NCBI GenBank assembly: GCA_024235095.1
Contig: JACKNC010000003.1
Coordinates: 496,001 to 560,000, forward strand
Reading direction: 5' to 3'
DNA length: 64,000 nucleotides
From: Gammaproteobacteria bacterium
Lineage (GTDB): Bacteria; Pseudomonadota; Gammaproteobacteria; Competibacterales; Competibacteraceae
Shown piece by piece: positions 36,487-45,036 of the stretch. How positions within the stretch are numbered: the stretch's first letter is position 1; the number at the start of each line of letters is the position of its first letter. The notes beneath the pieces were generated by a model. It did no database searches. It worked only from the letters and a program-made list of their open reading frames with translations, and was not told where the DNA came from. Both the position numbers and the translations under genes were made by a program.

Positions 36487-37211
36487 GGTTTCAGGCATCA
36501 GGTTTCAGGCGTCAAGAACAGAAATCAAACCCGTCCGACCCGAGATTTCGCTTCAGAGTCTCAATAATTTTGCGCTGTTGCTGAAGATTCTCGTAGGAGC
36601 CGCTGATATAGCACGGCTTACCGTCCTTGCCGAAGGTGTAACGAACTGAGCAGGCCGAGGCGTCAATGTCGCCGAATAACCGAGCCGCCTTAGCATAATC
36701 GGTATGGGGTGAAAAACCGATATCACGGGCATAGCCAACCGCTTCCTCGACCAGCCTGCGCAGGCAACTGGGATGGACTGACCCCAGAGGCGTTCGATCG
36801 TGGACCTGCTGCCGATAATATTCGAACTCTTCGGGAGAAACCACCCGATACATGGCGTCCTTGACGCCAAGGCAATAGGTATCGACCAGAAAACTCGCCA
36901 ATGCCAACTGGCCGTTAGGCAGCGAACGGGTCAAAATCAGGTGACCAAGGCCTTCTTTAAACAAATCAATGGGAACCAAACAGTCGCTGACCGGGAAGCG
37001 CGCGGTTAATGCTGAGGAACCGCCGGTAATTAGCGAGCGCCGTTCGACCTGCTTGGCCTTGCGTTCAGCCGTCTTTTTAGCGAGTTTTTTCTGTCGCCGT
37101 CTTTCGTCAAGAGCCATTTTGCTCTCCAGAACACGATGATATTGTCTTTCCACATGGAAATCGGACAAATTCAGGAGCAATTTCCTGTTTGCGTTCCTGA
37201 TGCCTGAAACC
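36487..37211. repeat. Inverted repeats flanking the following hypothetical gene
   Basis: AGGTTTCAGGCATCAG lies just left of the gene (about 36487) and its complement CTGATGCCTGAAACCT just right (about 37196-37211). On the left the motif is partly duplicated in tandem (TCAGGCATCAGGTTTCAGGCG). They may be repetitive extragenic elements or the ends of a small mobile unit. Confidence 0.55.
36512..37117 (-). CDS. Conserved hypothetical protein (201 aa)
   Basis: ATG 37117 gives MALDERRRQKKLAKKTAERK, a very basic start, followed by a globular part (FPVSDCLVPIDLFKEGLGHL, FLVDTYCLGVKDAMYRVVSP) and EEAVGYARDIGFSPHTDYAK. I recognise it only as a conserved hypothetical found in several proteobacteria; no catalytic motif is visible. 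The longer upstream frame is not used because it lacks homology. The gene sits between a pair of inverted repeats. Confidence 0.65.
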   Translation of the reverse strand: MALDERRRQKKLAKKTAERKAKQVERRSLITGGSSALTARFPVSDCLVPIDLFKEGLGHLILTRSLPNGQLALASFLVDTYCLGVKDAMYRVVSPEEFEYYRQQVHDRTPLGSVHPSCLRRLVEEAVGYARDIGFSPHTDYAKAARLFGDIDASACSVRYTFGKDGKPCYISGSYENLQQQRKIIETLKRNLGSDGFDFCS

Positions 37212-37220
37212 TTCATTCTC

Positions 37221-37802
37221 TCAATGCTTGATGGTAACCGGCGCGACGCCAATCAGCCAGAGATGCAACCACAGTACAAAAGCGACGTAAAGCGCCAAGC
37301 CGCCGATCACGGCAATCCAATCGTTCCATCTGGAAGGCGGCGCGCCGAGAACGGGATGTGCGACGCGGCGCTTTATGGAGATGCGATACACCACCGCCCA
37401 GGCGAGAAAGCTGCCGAATAACAACACATCCGCCAGCATCCCATTCGCTAGCAGGTGCGCGAACGCCCACAGTTTGGTCGCTGCGAGCATAGGGTGTTTG
37501 ACCTTGGCCTGGATGCATCCTGGCAGGTAGACCGCCAGCAACAGTGGAAATACCGGGACCATCAGTAATAAAGCGATATGGCGCAACCATGCTGGCGGCA
37601 GGTAGAGCGGCATGGGTTCCTGGCGGGCAAGACCGTATCCCCAGACGATGAAGCTAAATCCGATAAGGGACGCCAGCGAGTACAGACCCTGCCACAATCG
37701 CTCGCCGATGCTCGCCGCCAGACGATCACGCCAGGGTTCATTGACGATCGAGATGGAATGCACCGCTAGGAAGAGAACCAGCCCAAGGATCAGAACGCTC
37801 AT
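37221..37802 (-). CDS. NnrU-family membrane protein
   Basis: Using ATG 37802 the product is about 193 residues: MSVLILGLVLFLAVHSISIV, then ERLWQGLYSLASLIGFSFIV, an AWLRHIALLLMVPVFPLLLA segment, and KVKHPMLAATKLWAFAHLLA, which is the NnrU signature (HP-hydrophobic-K-W-A-x-AH). Five or six transmembrane helices are likely. NnrU proteins are linked to nitric oxide/nitrite metabolism and resemble NnrU/MddA-like methyltransferases; no nir or nor genes are here. Confidence 0.85.
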   Translation of the reverse strand: MSVLILGLVLFLAVHSISIVNEPWRDRLAASIGERLWQGLYSLASLIGFSFIVWGYGLARQEPMPLYLPPAWLRHIALLLMVPVFPLLLAVYLPGCIQAKVKHPMLAATKLWAFAHLLANGMLADVLLFGSFLAWAVVYRISIKRRVAHPVLGAPPSRWNDWIAVIGGLALYVAFVLWLHLWLIGVAPVTIKH

Positions 37803-37854
37803 TTGTAAACCCTCGCTGCGCAAGTCGTGTAGTTGAAAAAAAGCAGGAACCGAT

Positions 37855-38130
37855 TTTTAATGATATTGTGTACAGCATCGGCAATAAAGGCTGGTGCTAC
37901 AACGAGAGTGTGGACAGCCCAATGCCGCGGAAGTGGCTGAACAGCAATTCGGCGCAGCATCAAGGATGGGCTGCGCCACGACAAATGGCTATGCATGATG
38001 TAGCCGAGGTTGCGATTACTGCGTGAATTGTTATCGGAAAAGGGTAGTTTGCGGATGCTGCTTGACGATAACGAAATTCATCGGGCAAAGATGATGATGG
38101 AAGAGATTTTTGGAGAGCAGAATTTTTAGC
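37855..38130 (+). pseudogene. Type III restriction-modification Mod methyltransferase, degenerate fragment
   Basis: In one frame the DNA reads YSIGNKGWCYNESVDSPMPR followed by KWLNSN. After a frame change it reads DGLRHDKWLCMM, then TAG, then PRLRLLRELLSEKGSLRMLL and DDNEIHRAKMMMEEIFGEQN. These match consecutive parts of type III Mod proteins (PYNTGN...W.YND; RHDKWLCMMYPRL; IDDNE...MDEIFGE). The TAG stands where tyrosine is expected. The catalytic DPPY is already degenerate and nothing of the res gene is seen. Confidence 0.65.
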
Positions 38131-38481
38131 ATTATAGTTAGCATAAAGTCTATTTACCCAAGAATACTACCTTCTTGGTTCTTTGAGGATTCTTGTGGAA
38201 GCCGGCTCGTTTGACCAAGCTAAGTTCCCCAAGTTCGTTGGAGGTCGATCGTGCTGTTTTTTTAAATCACAATATGAGTTGGCGAGATCGCCTCTTCCCA
38301 GCCCGATTGGCTCCACAAGAACCCTCGAAAAGCCATAAGAAATTAGAGCATGCTTTCTTACTGGCTCCAGAATTAAAGGTGATTGGCTCATGTCGGCGAG
38401 CGGATGAAACCTCAAGAAGAGGGTGGAGAAGATTCATTGAGTTTTGGCGCCATCTTGGGGCGCAAAACGTTAGGAGGGGAC
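38131..38481. other. Intergenic stretch with a small inverted repeat
   Basis: No supported gene in about 350 bp. TTTGAGGATTCTTGTGGA near 38178 and its near-complement TCCACAAGAACCCTCGAAA near 38311 form a spaced inverted repeat. It could be the remains of another miniature element. Confidence 0.4.
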
Positions 38482-39061
38482 CATGATCCGTTTTCCTATC
38501 ACCGACTTACTCAATGAACAAGAATGCTACTGTTTTTTTGCTCCATGATTCTTCATCCTCATGGTTTGTGCTGTCCGCGCGGGCATGTCCTACCGGCTTC
38601 GCAACGCCCGCACAGGGGCGACCGTGCCCCGGTGGTCGATGACTGCTGCCGGGAATGCGGTGCGGTGTTCAACCTGTTCACGGGTACTTTCTGGACGGGC
38701 ATGCACTACTCCTGCACCAAGATCGTCTTGATGCTGCGTGGATTCGCGCAGGGGATCCCCCCTGCAACTGGCCGACGCATTGGAATGTGACTATGGCACG
38801 TTACTCCGGTACCGCTACCAGATGCAGGAGGCAGTCGATGTAGGGTACGCACCGCGTACCTTGGAATGCAGGCTAAACAGGTTGCCAGACTACAAGATGC
38901 TGCCTCCTGATGCGGCCATCCGGGCAGAGGCGCTTGCCAAGATCCGCCAGGTCGTCTCCGCAGCGGGCGATCCCAGCGGCGAACAGGCTGAGCGGCTGGC
39001 GCGGATTGAAAAGTTGTTTGGGGTTGTTGAGCCGGCCCAGCCGGAGTCGGGGCAAAACTGA
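38482..39061 (+). pseudogene. IS1595-like transposase, frameshifted N-terminal part
   Basis: The reading begins MIRFPITDLLNEQECYC. A T7 run then shifts the frame to HPHGLCCPRGHVLPASQRPH, then RECGAVFNLFTGTFWTGMHY and KIVLMLRGFAQGI. A C6 run shifts it again to LQLADALECDYGTLLRYRYQ, and the frame ends at 39061. The zinc-ribbon cysteines and the LMLRGFAQG segment fit IS1595-type transposases. The DDE core is missing. Both breaks lie in homopolymers. Confidence 0.6.
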
Positions 39062-39207
39062 TACAGAAGTTTTTTTACCGCTTTCCCTGTCCAATTAGTT
39101 CGTACTGTTTTTGAGTCAAATAACAGCTCGACCGAGATTCACAACCGTTGAATCGCTGCGGGCGCTCGGATCGGGCTGAGGCCAACCGCGATCCGAGCGG
39201 CTTTTCC

Positions 39208-41439
39208 CTACGACCGCTTTAGGTCGAAGCGGTCAGCCGTCATCACTTTGGTCCATGCTGCAACGAAGTTGCGGACGAATTCCTCAGCGCCGTCTTCAGA
39301 TGCATAAGCCTCAACGACAGCGCGCAGCTCAGAATTGGATCCGAAAATCAGATCCACCGGCGTTGCTGTCCACTTCAGTTCATCCGTGGCGCGGTCGCGT
39401 CCCTCGTAGAGGCCATTGGTATCCTTCGCTTTCGACCACTTTGTGGCCATATCGAGCAGGTTGACGAAGAAATCGTTGTTCAGCGTCCCGGGACGGTCCG
39501 TGAACACACCGTGTTTGACACCGCCCGCGTTAGCGTCCAAGGTACGCATACCGCCGACCAGCGCGGTCATTTCCGGTACGGTCAGACCCAACAAGTTCGC
39601 GCGGTCGACCAGCATCTCGGCTGGCGACAAGGAGTTGCCGCTACCGAAGTAGTTGCGGAAGCCATCGGCCGCCGGTTCGAGGACCGCGAAGGATGCGACG
39701 TCGGTCTGTTCCTGAGTCGCATCGGTTCGTCCGGGCGTGAAAGGAACCTTTACGTCGTGACCGGCTTCTTTTGCCGCCTGCTCGATGGCCGCCGCGCCGC
39801 CGAGGACGATCAGATCGGCGAGAGAGACCTTTTTGCCGCCGGACGTCGAGTCATTGAAGTCTTTTTGAACGCCTTCCAGGGTCTTTAACACCTTCGCCAG
39901 CGCTGCCGGGTCGTTGACGGGCCAGTCCTTCTGCGGGGCCAAGCGAATGCGCGCGCCATTAGCGCCCCCGCGCATGTCTGTATCGCGGTAAGTGGCGGCC
40001 GAGGCCCACGCGGTTCGCACCAGATCCGGGATAGAGAGGCCGGAGTCGAGGATCTTTTTCTTGAGCTGGGCAATATCCTGCGCCTCAACCAGTTTATAGT
40101 CGGCCTTTGGCACCGGGTCCTGCCAGATCAACACTTCCTCGGGTACCTCGCCACCCAGGTACCGGGCGCGCGGACCCATGTCACGGTGCGTCAGCTTGAA
40201 CCAAGCCTTGGCGAAGGCCAGCTCGAACTCTTTCGGGTTCTTGAGGAAGCGCTGGGAGATCTCGCGGTAGGCCGGATCGAATTTCAGCGCCAGATCCGTC
40301 GTGAACATCATCGGCGCGTGCCGCTTGCCTTCAACGTGGGCGTCGGGGACCGTGTCGGCGCCCGCTCCGCCCTTGGGCTTCCATTGAATGGCACCGGCGG
40401 GGCTGCGGGTCTGCTCCCAATCGAAGCTGAACAGGTTCGTCAGGTACAGCATCGTGAACTCTGTCGGCGCTTGGGTCCATGCGCCTTCCAGACCGCTGCC
40501 GACTGTGTCCTCAGCATCGCCTTTGCCGCACTTGTTGGCCCAGCCGAGATCCTGCTGCTCGATGGGGGCGGCGGCCGGCTCGGGACCCACGCACTCGCTC
40601 GGCTTGTGCGCGCCGTGGGTCTTGCCGAAGGTGTGGCCACCGGCGATCAGGGCGACGGTCTCTTCATCGTTCATGGCCATGCGACCGAAGGCTACGCGGA
40701 TCTGCTCGGCGGCCGCGAGCGGGTCCGGGTTGCCGCCGGGGCCTTCCGGGTTCACGTAGATGAGGCCCATCTGCGTGGCGGCGAGAGGATTTTCCAGTTT
40801 CCCTGCCTTGTCGAACCGCTTTCGGCCCAACATGTCGGCTTCCGGACCCCAATAGACGAGATCTGGCTCCCAGTCATCCGGCCGGCCGCCTGCGAAGCCG
40901 AAGGTCTTAAAGCCCATGTCCTCCATGGCGACGGTGCCAGCGAGAACCATCAGGTCGGCCCAGGAGATGTTGCGGCCATACTTCTGCTTGATCGGCCAGA
41001 GCAGGCGCCGCGCCTTGTCGAGGTTGACATTGTCGGGCCAGCTGTTGAGCGGGTCGAAGCGCTGCTGCCCGCCACCGGCGCCGCCGCGCCCGTCCGCCAC
41101 CCGGTAGGTGCCGGCGCTATGCCAAGCCATGCGGATGAACAAGGGACCGTAGTGGCCGAAGTCGGCTGGCCACCAGTCCTGGGAAGTGTGTATCAGCTTC
41201 TTGAGGTCCTTCTTGACGGCCTCCAGATCCAGGCTGGCGAAGGCTTTGGCATAGTCGAAGTCCGCCCCGTAGGGATTGGACGCCGGGTCGTGATCGCGCA
41301 GGGGCTGAAGGTTGAGCTGGTTAGGCCACCAGAATTGGTTCGGCCTGGGTTGACCCTGCGCTAAAGCAGGACTAATGGGCGCAAGCGGCGTCAGTGTAAT
41401 CGCCAAGGCGGCAACTAAAGACATTTTTGGTCTAAGCAT
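39208..41439 (-). CDS. katG: Catalase-peroxidase KatG with an N-terminal signal peptide
   Basis: At 743 residues it has the two-domain KatG layout. The first about 28 residues (MSLVAALAITLTPLAPISPA, LAQ) form a Sec-type signal peptide, which most KatG proteins lack, so export to the periplasm is likely. Active-site residues are visible: RMAWHSAGTYR (distal Arg, Trp, His), GLIYVNPEGPGGNPDPLAAA (adduct Tyr) and ALIAGGHTFGKTHGA (proximal His). The C-terminal domain is complete. It removes H2O2 by catalase and peroxidase reactions. Stands alone; regulation not visible. Confidence 0.94.
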   Translation of the reverse strand: MLRPKMSLVAALAITLTPLAPISPALAQGQPRPNQFWWPNQLNLQPLRDHDPASNPYGADFDYAKAFASLDLEAVKKDLKKLIHTSQDWWPADFGHYGPLFIRMAWHSAGTYRVADGRGGAGGGQQRFDPLNSWPDNVNLDKARRLLWPIKQKYGRNISWADLMVLAGTVAMEDMGFKTFGFAGGRPDDWEPDLVYWGPEADMLGRKRFDKAGKLENPLAATQMGLIYVNPEGPGGNPDPLAAAEQIRVAFGRMAMNDEETVALIAGGHTFGKTHGAHKPSECVGPEPAAAPIEQQDLGWANKCGKGDAEDTVGSGLEGAWTQAPTEFTMLYLTNLFSFDWEQTRSPAGAIQWKPKGGAGADTVPDAHVEGKRHAPMMFTTDLALKFDPAYREISQRFLKNPKEFELAFAKAWFKLTHRDMGPRARYLGGEVPEEVLIWQDPVPKADYKLVEAQDIAQLKKKILDSGLSIPDLVRTAWASAATYRDTDMRGGANGARIRLAPQKDWPVNDPAALAKVLKTLEGVQKDFNDSTSGGKKVSLADLIVLGGAAAIEQAAKEAGHDVKVPFTPGRTDATQEQTDVASFAVLEPAADGFRNYFGSGNSLSPAEMLVDRANLLGLTVPEMTALVGGMRTLDANAGGVKHGVFTDRPGTLNNDFFVNLLDMATKWSKAKDTNGLYEGRDRATDELKWTATPVDLIFGSNSELRAVVEAYASEDGAEEFVRNFVAAWTKVMTADRFDLKRS

Positions 41440-41652
41440 GGAATTTCCACCTCCGGGGGTTCGGATCGATCGGAAGGGACTGGTGCGAAGGAAGTCCTTC
41501 GTCCTCGATCATTATCGTTGTCAGTCATTATTCGTCCGCGCCGTAAGAAACGGTCCGCGGACCCTTCGGTAGTTCACAGTATGGGAGGTCACCGTCAGCA
41601 ACGGAAATAAATTTTGTCTATTGCCTTAATAGGAAGGCCAAATGATGGGTTT
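41440..41652. promoter_or_regulatory. Upstream region of katG
   Basis: About 210 bp between katG and the EAL remnant. It should contain the katG promoter; I cannot point to an OxyR site with confidence. Confidence 0.3.
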
Positions 41653-41820
41653 TTAATATTTAACATGACTCCATCGCCACTTTATAAACTCTTCAGCGGG
41701 CGACGGGGGACTGAACAGATAACCTTGGGCGCAATCGCGTCCCCGCTCCAGGAGAATGATCTGCAGACCCTCAGTCTCTACCTGAAGATACCCAGCGTAA
41801 CCGCTCTACAGCGAACGCGG
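41653..41820 (-). pseudogene. C-terminal remnant of an EAL-domain phosphodiesterase
   Basis: The minus strand reads RYAGYLQVETEGLQIILLER, then GRDCAQGYLFSPPSPAEEFI and KW before TAA. The CDCAQGYLFS-P-AEEF ending is the diagnostic last segment of EAL domains. No catalytic motifs remain. The upstream break point is near 41820. Confidence 0.6.
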
Positions 41821-41864
41821 AGTAAAAAACCGTTTTTCGAGGAAATTTCTCGATAAGGCGTGGT

Positions 41865-42147
41865 TCAGGTGGCAAACCGACGTAGTTCAGCGAGCTGATC
41901 ACCGGACAAAGATTCAAAATTTACCAGTAAATGGTATGAAATATGCGAATCAAATTTCATACTCAGCCACCCAGTCCAGAGGATATCGCCCCCAACACGC
42001 ACGGCTTCCACAATAGCCAATAATCATGTCACCGGAAACTTGCCAAGGGATTTCCCCGTGATTATCTCCTCGCAGATAGTCGCCGCCGAGACCGGTTCTA
42101 GCAATTGCTGGGTAAGCAGAAAAAAGGGAATGGGTAGAAGGAATCAA
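41865..42147 (-). CDS. Two possible small overlapping ORFs downstream of cspA
   Basis: The first frame (42147 to 41950, 65 aa) reads AYPAIARTGLGGDYLRGDNH, then GEIPWQVSGDMIIGYCGSRA and ends WVAEYEI. The second (about 41960 to 41865, 31 aa) starts inside its stop (MKFDSHISYHLLVNFESLSG, then DQLAELRRFAT). I recognise neither. The overlap pattern is gene-like, but they lie just past a terminator and could be remnants. Confidence 0.25.
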
Positions 42148-42175
42148 AAAAAAACCCGGTAGTACCGGGTTTTTC
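42146..42175 (-). terminator. Rho-independent terminator of the cold-shock gene
   Basis: On the minus strand AACCCGGTA pairs with TACCGGGTT around a one-base loop, followed by a run of T. It lies about 20 bp downstream of the cspA-like stop codon. Confidence 0.85.
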
Positions 42176-42196
42176 TCGCACTAAAATCTTGGACGT

Positions 42197-42403
42197 CTAG
42201 TCAATAGAACGAATATTCGCTGCTTGCTTGCCTTTAGGTCCAGTAGTGACATCAAACGAAACCTTCTGATTTTCCCTAAGCGTTTTGAAACCTTGCCCCT
42301 GAATGGCCGAGAAGTGTGCGAACAAGTCTTCGCCACCGCCATCCGGAGAGATAAAACCAAAACCCTTAGCTTCATTAAACCATTTAACCGTACCAACTGA
42401 CAT
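42197..42403 (-). CDS. Cold-shock protein (CspA family)
   Basis: The 68-residue product has both RNA-binding motifs: KWFNEAKGFGFISPDGG (RNP1) and DLFAHFSAI (RNP2). It ends FDVTTGPKGKQAANIRSID. It is a single-stranded nucleic-acid chaperone of the CSD fold. Followed by a strong terminator, so transcribed alone. I leave the symbol open because csp paralogues cannot be told apart by sequence alone. Confidence 0.95.
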   Translation of the reverse strand: MSVGTVKWFNEAKGFGFISPDGGGEDLFAHFSAIQGQGFKTLRENQKVSFDVTTGPKGKQAANIRSID

Positions 42404-42713
42404 TAATTTAGATCTCGAGAAGATTAAAAAGGTAGAGCAATCGCTCCGTTACAAGAACCGAAATGGAGGAACTGATGGACCGAAAACCATTGAAAGGGCT
42501 TACAGTAAATGAACAGATAACCTCACTTGAAGCTCTTGCGTTACTCACTATAAGGTATAGGGACAGACAACACAAGTGGCTGCTTAACGCCTCTCGGTCT
42601 TTGAGTTAGACTCTCTGTTCAGCTTAGAGGATATCCGGCGCAAAAGATGCTTAATGCCACAAAATTGTGTAGTCTGTAGGCAAGGCAATCGCTGCATACT
42701 GGCCCGCCGGCTT
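42404..42713. other. 310-bp region upstream of the cold-shock gene
   Basis: Contains the promoter and leader of the cold-shock gene by position. Nothing else recognisable; short frames on the plus strand are not supported. Confidence 0.35.
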
Positions 42714-42848
42714 GCATCTACTGGAAACCCGTCTGTCGGAAGGCCAGGTTGTACAGGATCGGGATGGCGATGACTACCATTTTTGGCTGACCGCGACGGT
42801 GAACGACACCTCGCAATTGCGCTGGTGGCTGTTGTCGTTTGGCTCGAT
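42714..42848 (+). pseudogene. C-terminal remnant of a WYL-domain transcription regulator
   Basis: The plus strand reads HLLETRLSEGQVVQDRDGDD, then YHFWLTATVNDTSQLRWWLL and SFGS. The TATVNDTxQLRWWLLSFG ending is characteristic of the WYL C-terminal domain. The N-terminal HTH and WYL core are absent. It abuts the stop of the convergent GGDEF-EAL gene. Confidence 0.6.
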
Positions 42849-42853
42849 AGCGA

Positions 42854-45001
42854 TTACTCCAACAAATGGCGATAGTTCCGGATAAAATCATCCGCTGGCA
42901 TCGGATGACCATATAGATAACCCTGGACCTCATCGCAACCCTGCTTTTGCAGAAAGTCGACCTGTTCCCGCGTTTCAACGCCCTCGGCGATGACGCCCAA
43001 CCCGAGGCTATGCGCCAGAGCGATGATGGCGCGCACAATCGCTTCGCCATTCGGATCGCGGGTAATATCGCGCACGAAAGACTGGTCGATCTTCAATCGA
43101 TGCAACGGGAGTTGTTTGAGATAACTCAGCGAGGAATAACCAGTGCCGAAATCATCCACCGCCAACCAAACCCCGAGTGAACGCAGCCCGTGCATGGCGC
43201 GGATCGCCTGCGCAGTTTGACGTATGATCAACGATTCCGTGATTTCCAATTCCAGAAAGCTCGGTTCGAGTTCGGTTTCGTCCAGCAATTCCGCGACCAG
43301 GGTCGTAAGATCGGTCTGTTCGATTTGTCTGATCGATAAATTGATCGACAGGCGTGGTAACCTCAAACCTTGTCCTCGCCAGGCTTGCATCTGTCGGCAG
43401 GCTGTGCGCATGACCCAGGTATCCAGGGTGCTGATAAAGCCAGTTTCTTCTGCAACCGGAATGAAGCGGGACGGCGGGATCATGCCGTATTGCTGATGCT
43501 GCCAGCGCACCAGCGCCTCAACGCCGGTCAATCGTTCCGAGATAATGTCTACCTGCGGCTGGTAATACACCATCAGTTCTCCATGCTCGACCGCTCGCCG
43601 CAATGAGGTTTCCAGTTGCAGGCGTTCGAGCGCCCAAGCTGTCATCTCCGGCTTGTAGAACTGATAATTGCTACGGCCCTGGGCCTTGGCTTGATACATC
43701 GCAGCATCGGCATTCTTGATCAGGGTATCAGCATCATTGCCATCTGCGGAATACAAGCTGATGCCAATACTTGTGGAGATAAAGAATTCGTGCCGGCTGA
43801 TGTGGACCGGTTGCTTGAACAGCTCCAGCACCTTGCGGGCGACCGTTCCTGCGTTGCTAGGTTCATCGACTTCTTCAATGAGCATGATGAATTCGTCGCC
43901 GCCCATCCGAGCCACGGTATCCTCGGCGCGGACCATCTCGGCCAGTTGCCTGGCGACCCAGCGCAACAGATCATCGCCGGCGGCATGGCCGAGTGTATCA
44001 TTGACATTCTTGAAGTGGTCCAGATCAAAGAACAGCACCGCTAGCGACTTCTGATTGCGCCGGGCGCGTTCGATACTGTGTTCTAGACGAGCGTTGAACA
44101 GTAATCGGTTAGGCAACCGAGTTAGCAAGTCATGATGGGCGAGAAAATTCAGTTTCTCCTCGGAACGCTTCAGCGAACTGATATCGCTGAAAACCCCGAC
44201 ATAATGGGTGATCTGGTTATTTTCATCCGCCACGGTGCTAATAGTTGACCATTGTGGATAGATCTCGCCATCCTTGCGTCGGTTCCAAACCTCGCCCTGC
44301 CAGTGGCCAGTGGTTTGGATTGAAGACCACATCGCCTCATAAAATTGAGCGTCCTGACGGCCGGACTTGAAGATGCGCGGCGATTTCCCTATCACCTCCG
44401 CCTCTTCATAACCAGTGATTTTGGTAAAAGCGCGGTTGACTGCAGTAATTTTTTCGGATGCATCGGTGATCATTACGCCCTCCATGGTGTTGTCGAAAAC
44501 GCGCGCTGCTTGCCGCAGTTGTTCTTCCGCCTGTTTGCGGGGGGTGATATCCCAGTAAATGCCCTGGATGCCCACGATGGCACCGGTTTCATCACGGACA
44601 GGCATCTTGGTCACTTCGACGTAACGCTTTTCGCCGGTCGCTGGAACAATGTTTTCCTCAGTCAGAACAAGGGTTTTTCCACTCAGCACCTGTTGGTCGT
44701 CGGTATGGTATTTTTCGGCGAGTTCGGGGGGATGGAGATCGTTGGCGGTTTTACCCAGACAGGCAGATAGCGGCAGGCCCAGATCCTGGAGCAAGGGGCG
44801 ATTCAGGAACGTCAGACGGCCTTCGCGATCCACGCGGTATAAGCGCTGCGGCAGCAGATCCAGCATGGCGCGGCACTCTCGCAAGTAGTTCTTGCGAAGC
44901 GCCGCCAGGCGCCGATGGTGAAAACGAACGCCTAGCAGCGCCATGCCCCCGGCGCCCAGCACGACGCCGATCAAAACCGCCCATAGAATAGGATCCTGCA
45001 T
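42854..45001 (-). CDS. PAS-PAS-GGDEF-EAL signalling protein
   Basis: ATG 45001 gives a 715-residue protein. One N-terminal transmembrane helix (LWAVLIGVVLGAGGMALLGV) is followed by two PAS/PAC domains (RVDREGRLTFLNRPLLQDLG; GVMITDASEKITAVNRAFTK), a GGDEF domain with an intact motif (RMGGDEFIMLIEEV) and an EAL domain with an intact motif (GVEALVRWQHQQYGMIPPSR) plus VDDFGTGYSSLSYLKQLPLH. Both cyclase and phosphodiesterase motifs look intact, so the net effect on cyclic di-GMP cannot be predicted. It starts 36 bp after the dedA-like gene. Confidence 0.92.
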   Translation of the reverse strand: MQDPILWAVLIGVVLGAGGMALLGVRFHHRRLAALRKNYLRECRAMLDLLPQRLYRVDREGRLTFLNRPLLQDLGLPLSACLGKTANDLHPPELAEKYHTDDQQVLSGKTLVLTEENIVPATGEKRYVEVTKMPVRDETGAIVGIQGIYWDITPRKQAEEQLRQAARVFDNTMEGVMITDASEKITAVNRAFTKITGYEEAEVIGKSPRIFKSGRQDAQFYEAMWSSIQTTGHWQGEVWNRRKDGEIYPQWSTISTVADENNQITHYVGVFSDISSLKRSEEKLNFLAHHDLLTRLPNRLLFNARLEHSIERARRNQKSLAVLFFDLDHFKNVNDTLGHAAGDDLLRWVARQLAEMVRAEDTVARMGGDEFIMLIEEVDEPSNAGTVARKVLELFKQPVHISRHEFFISTSIGISLYSADGNDADTLIKNADAAMYQAKAQGRSNYQFYKPEMTAWALERLQLETSLRRAVEHGELMVYYQPQVDIISERLTGVEALVRWQHQQYGMIPPSRFIPVAEETGFISTLDTWVMRTACRQMQAWRGQGLRLPRLSINLSIRQIEQTDLTTLVAELLDETELEPSFLELEITESLIIRQTAQAIRAMHGLRSLGVWLAVDDFGTGYSSLSYLKQLPLHRLKIDQSFVRDITRDPNGEAIVRAIIALAHSLGLGVIAEGVETREQVDFLQKQGCDEVQGYLYGHPMPADDFIRNYRHLLE

Positions 45002-45036
45002 CGCTTCCCGTTCCGTTTCAGTGTGAAAATGGCCAG

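Noticed and set aside
40186..41364. 392-codon plus-strand frame opposite katG
   Set aside because: Shadow of a strongly supported gene on the minus strand.
42303..42512. Plus-strand small ORF overlapping the cold-shock gene
   Set aside because: It is antisense to a well-defined CspA-family gene and has no ribosome-binding site.
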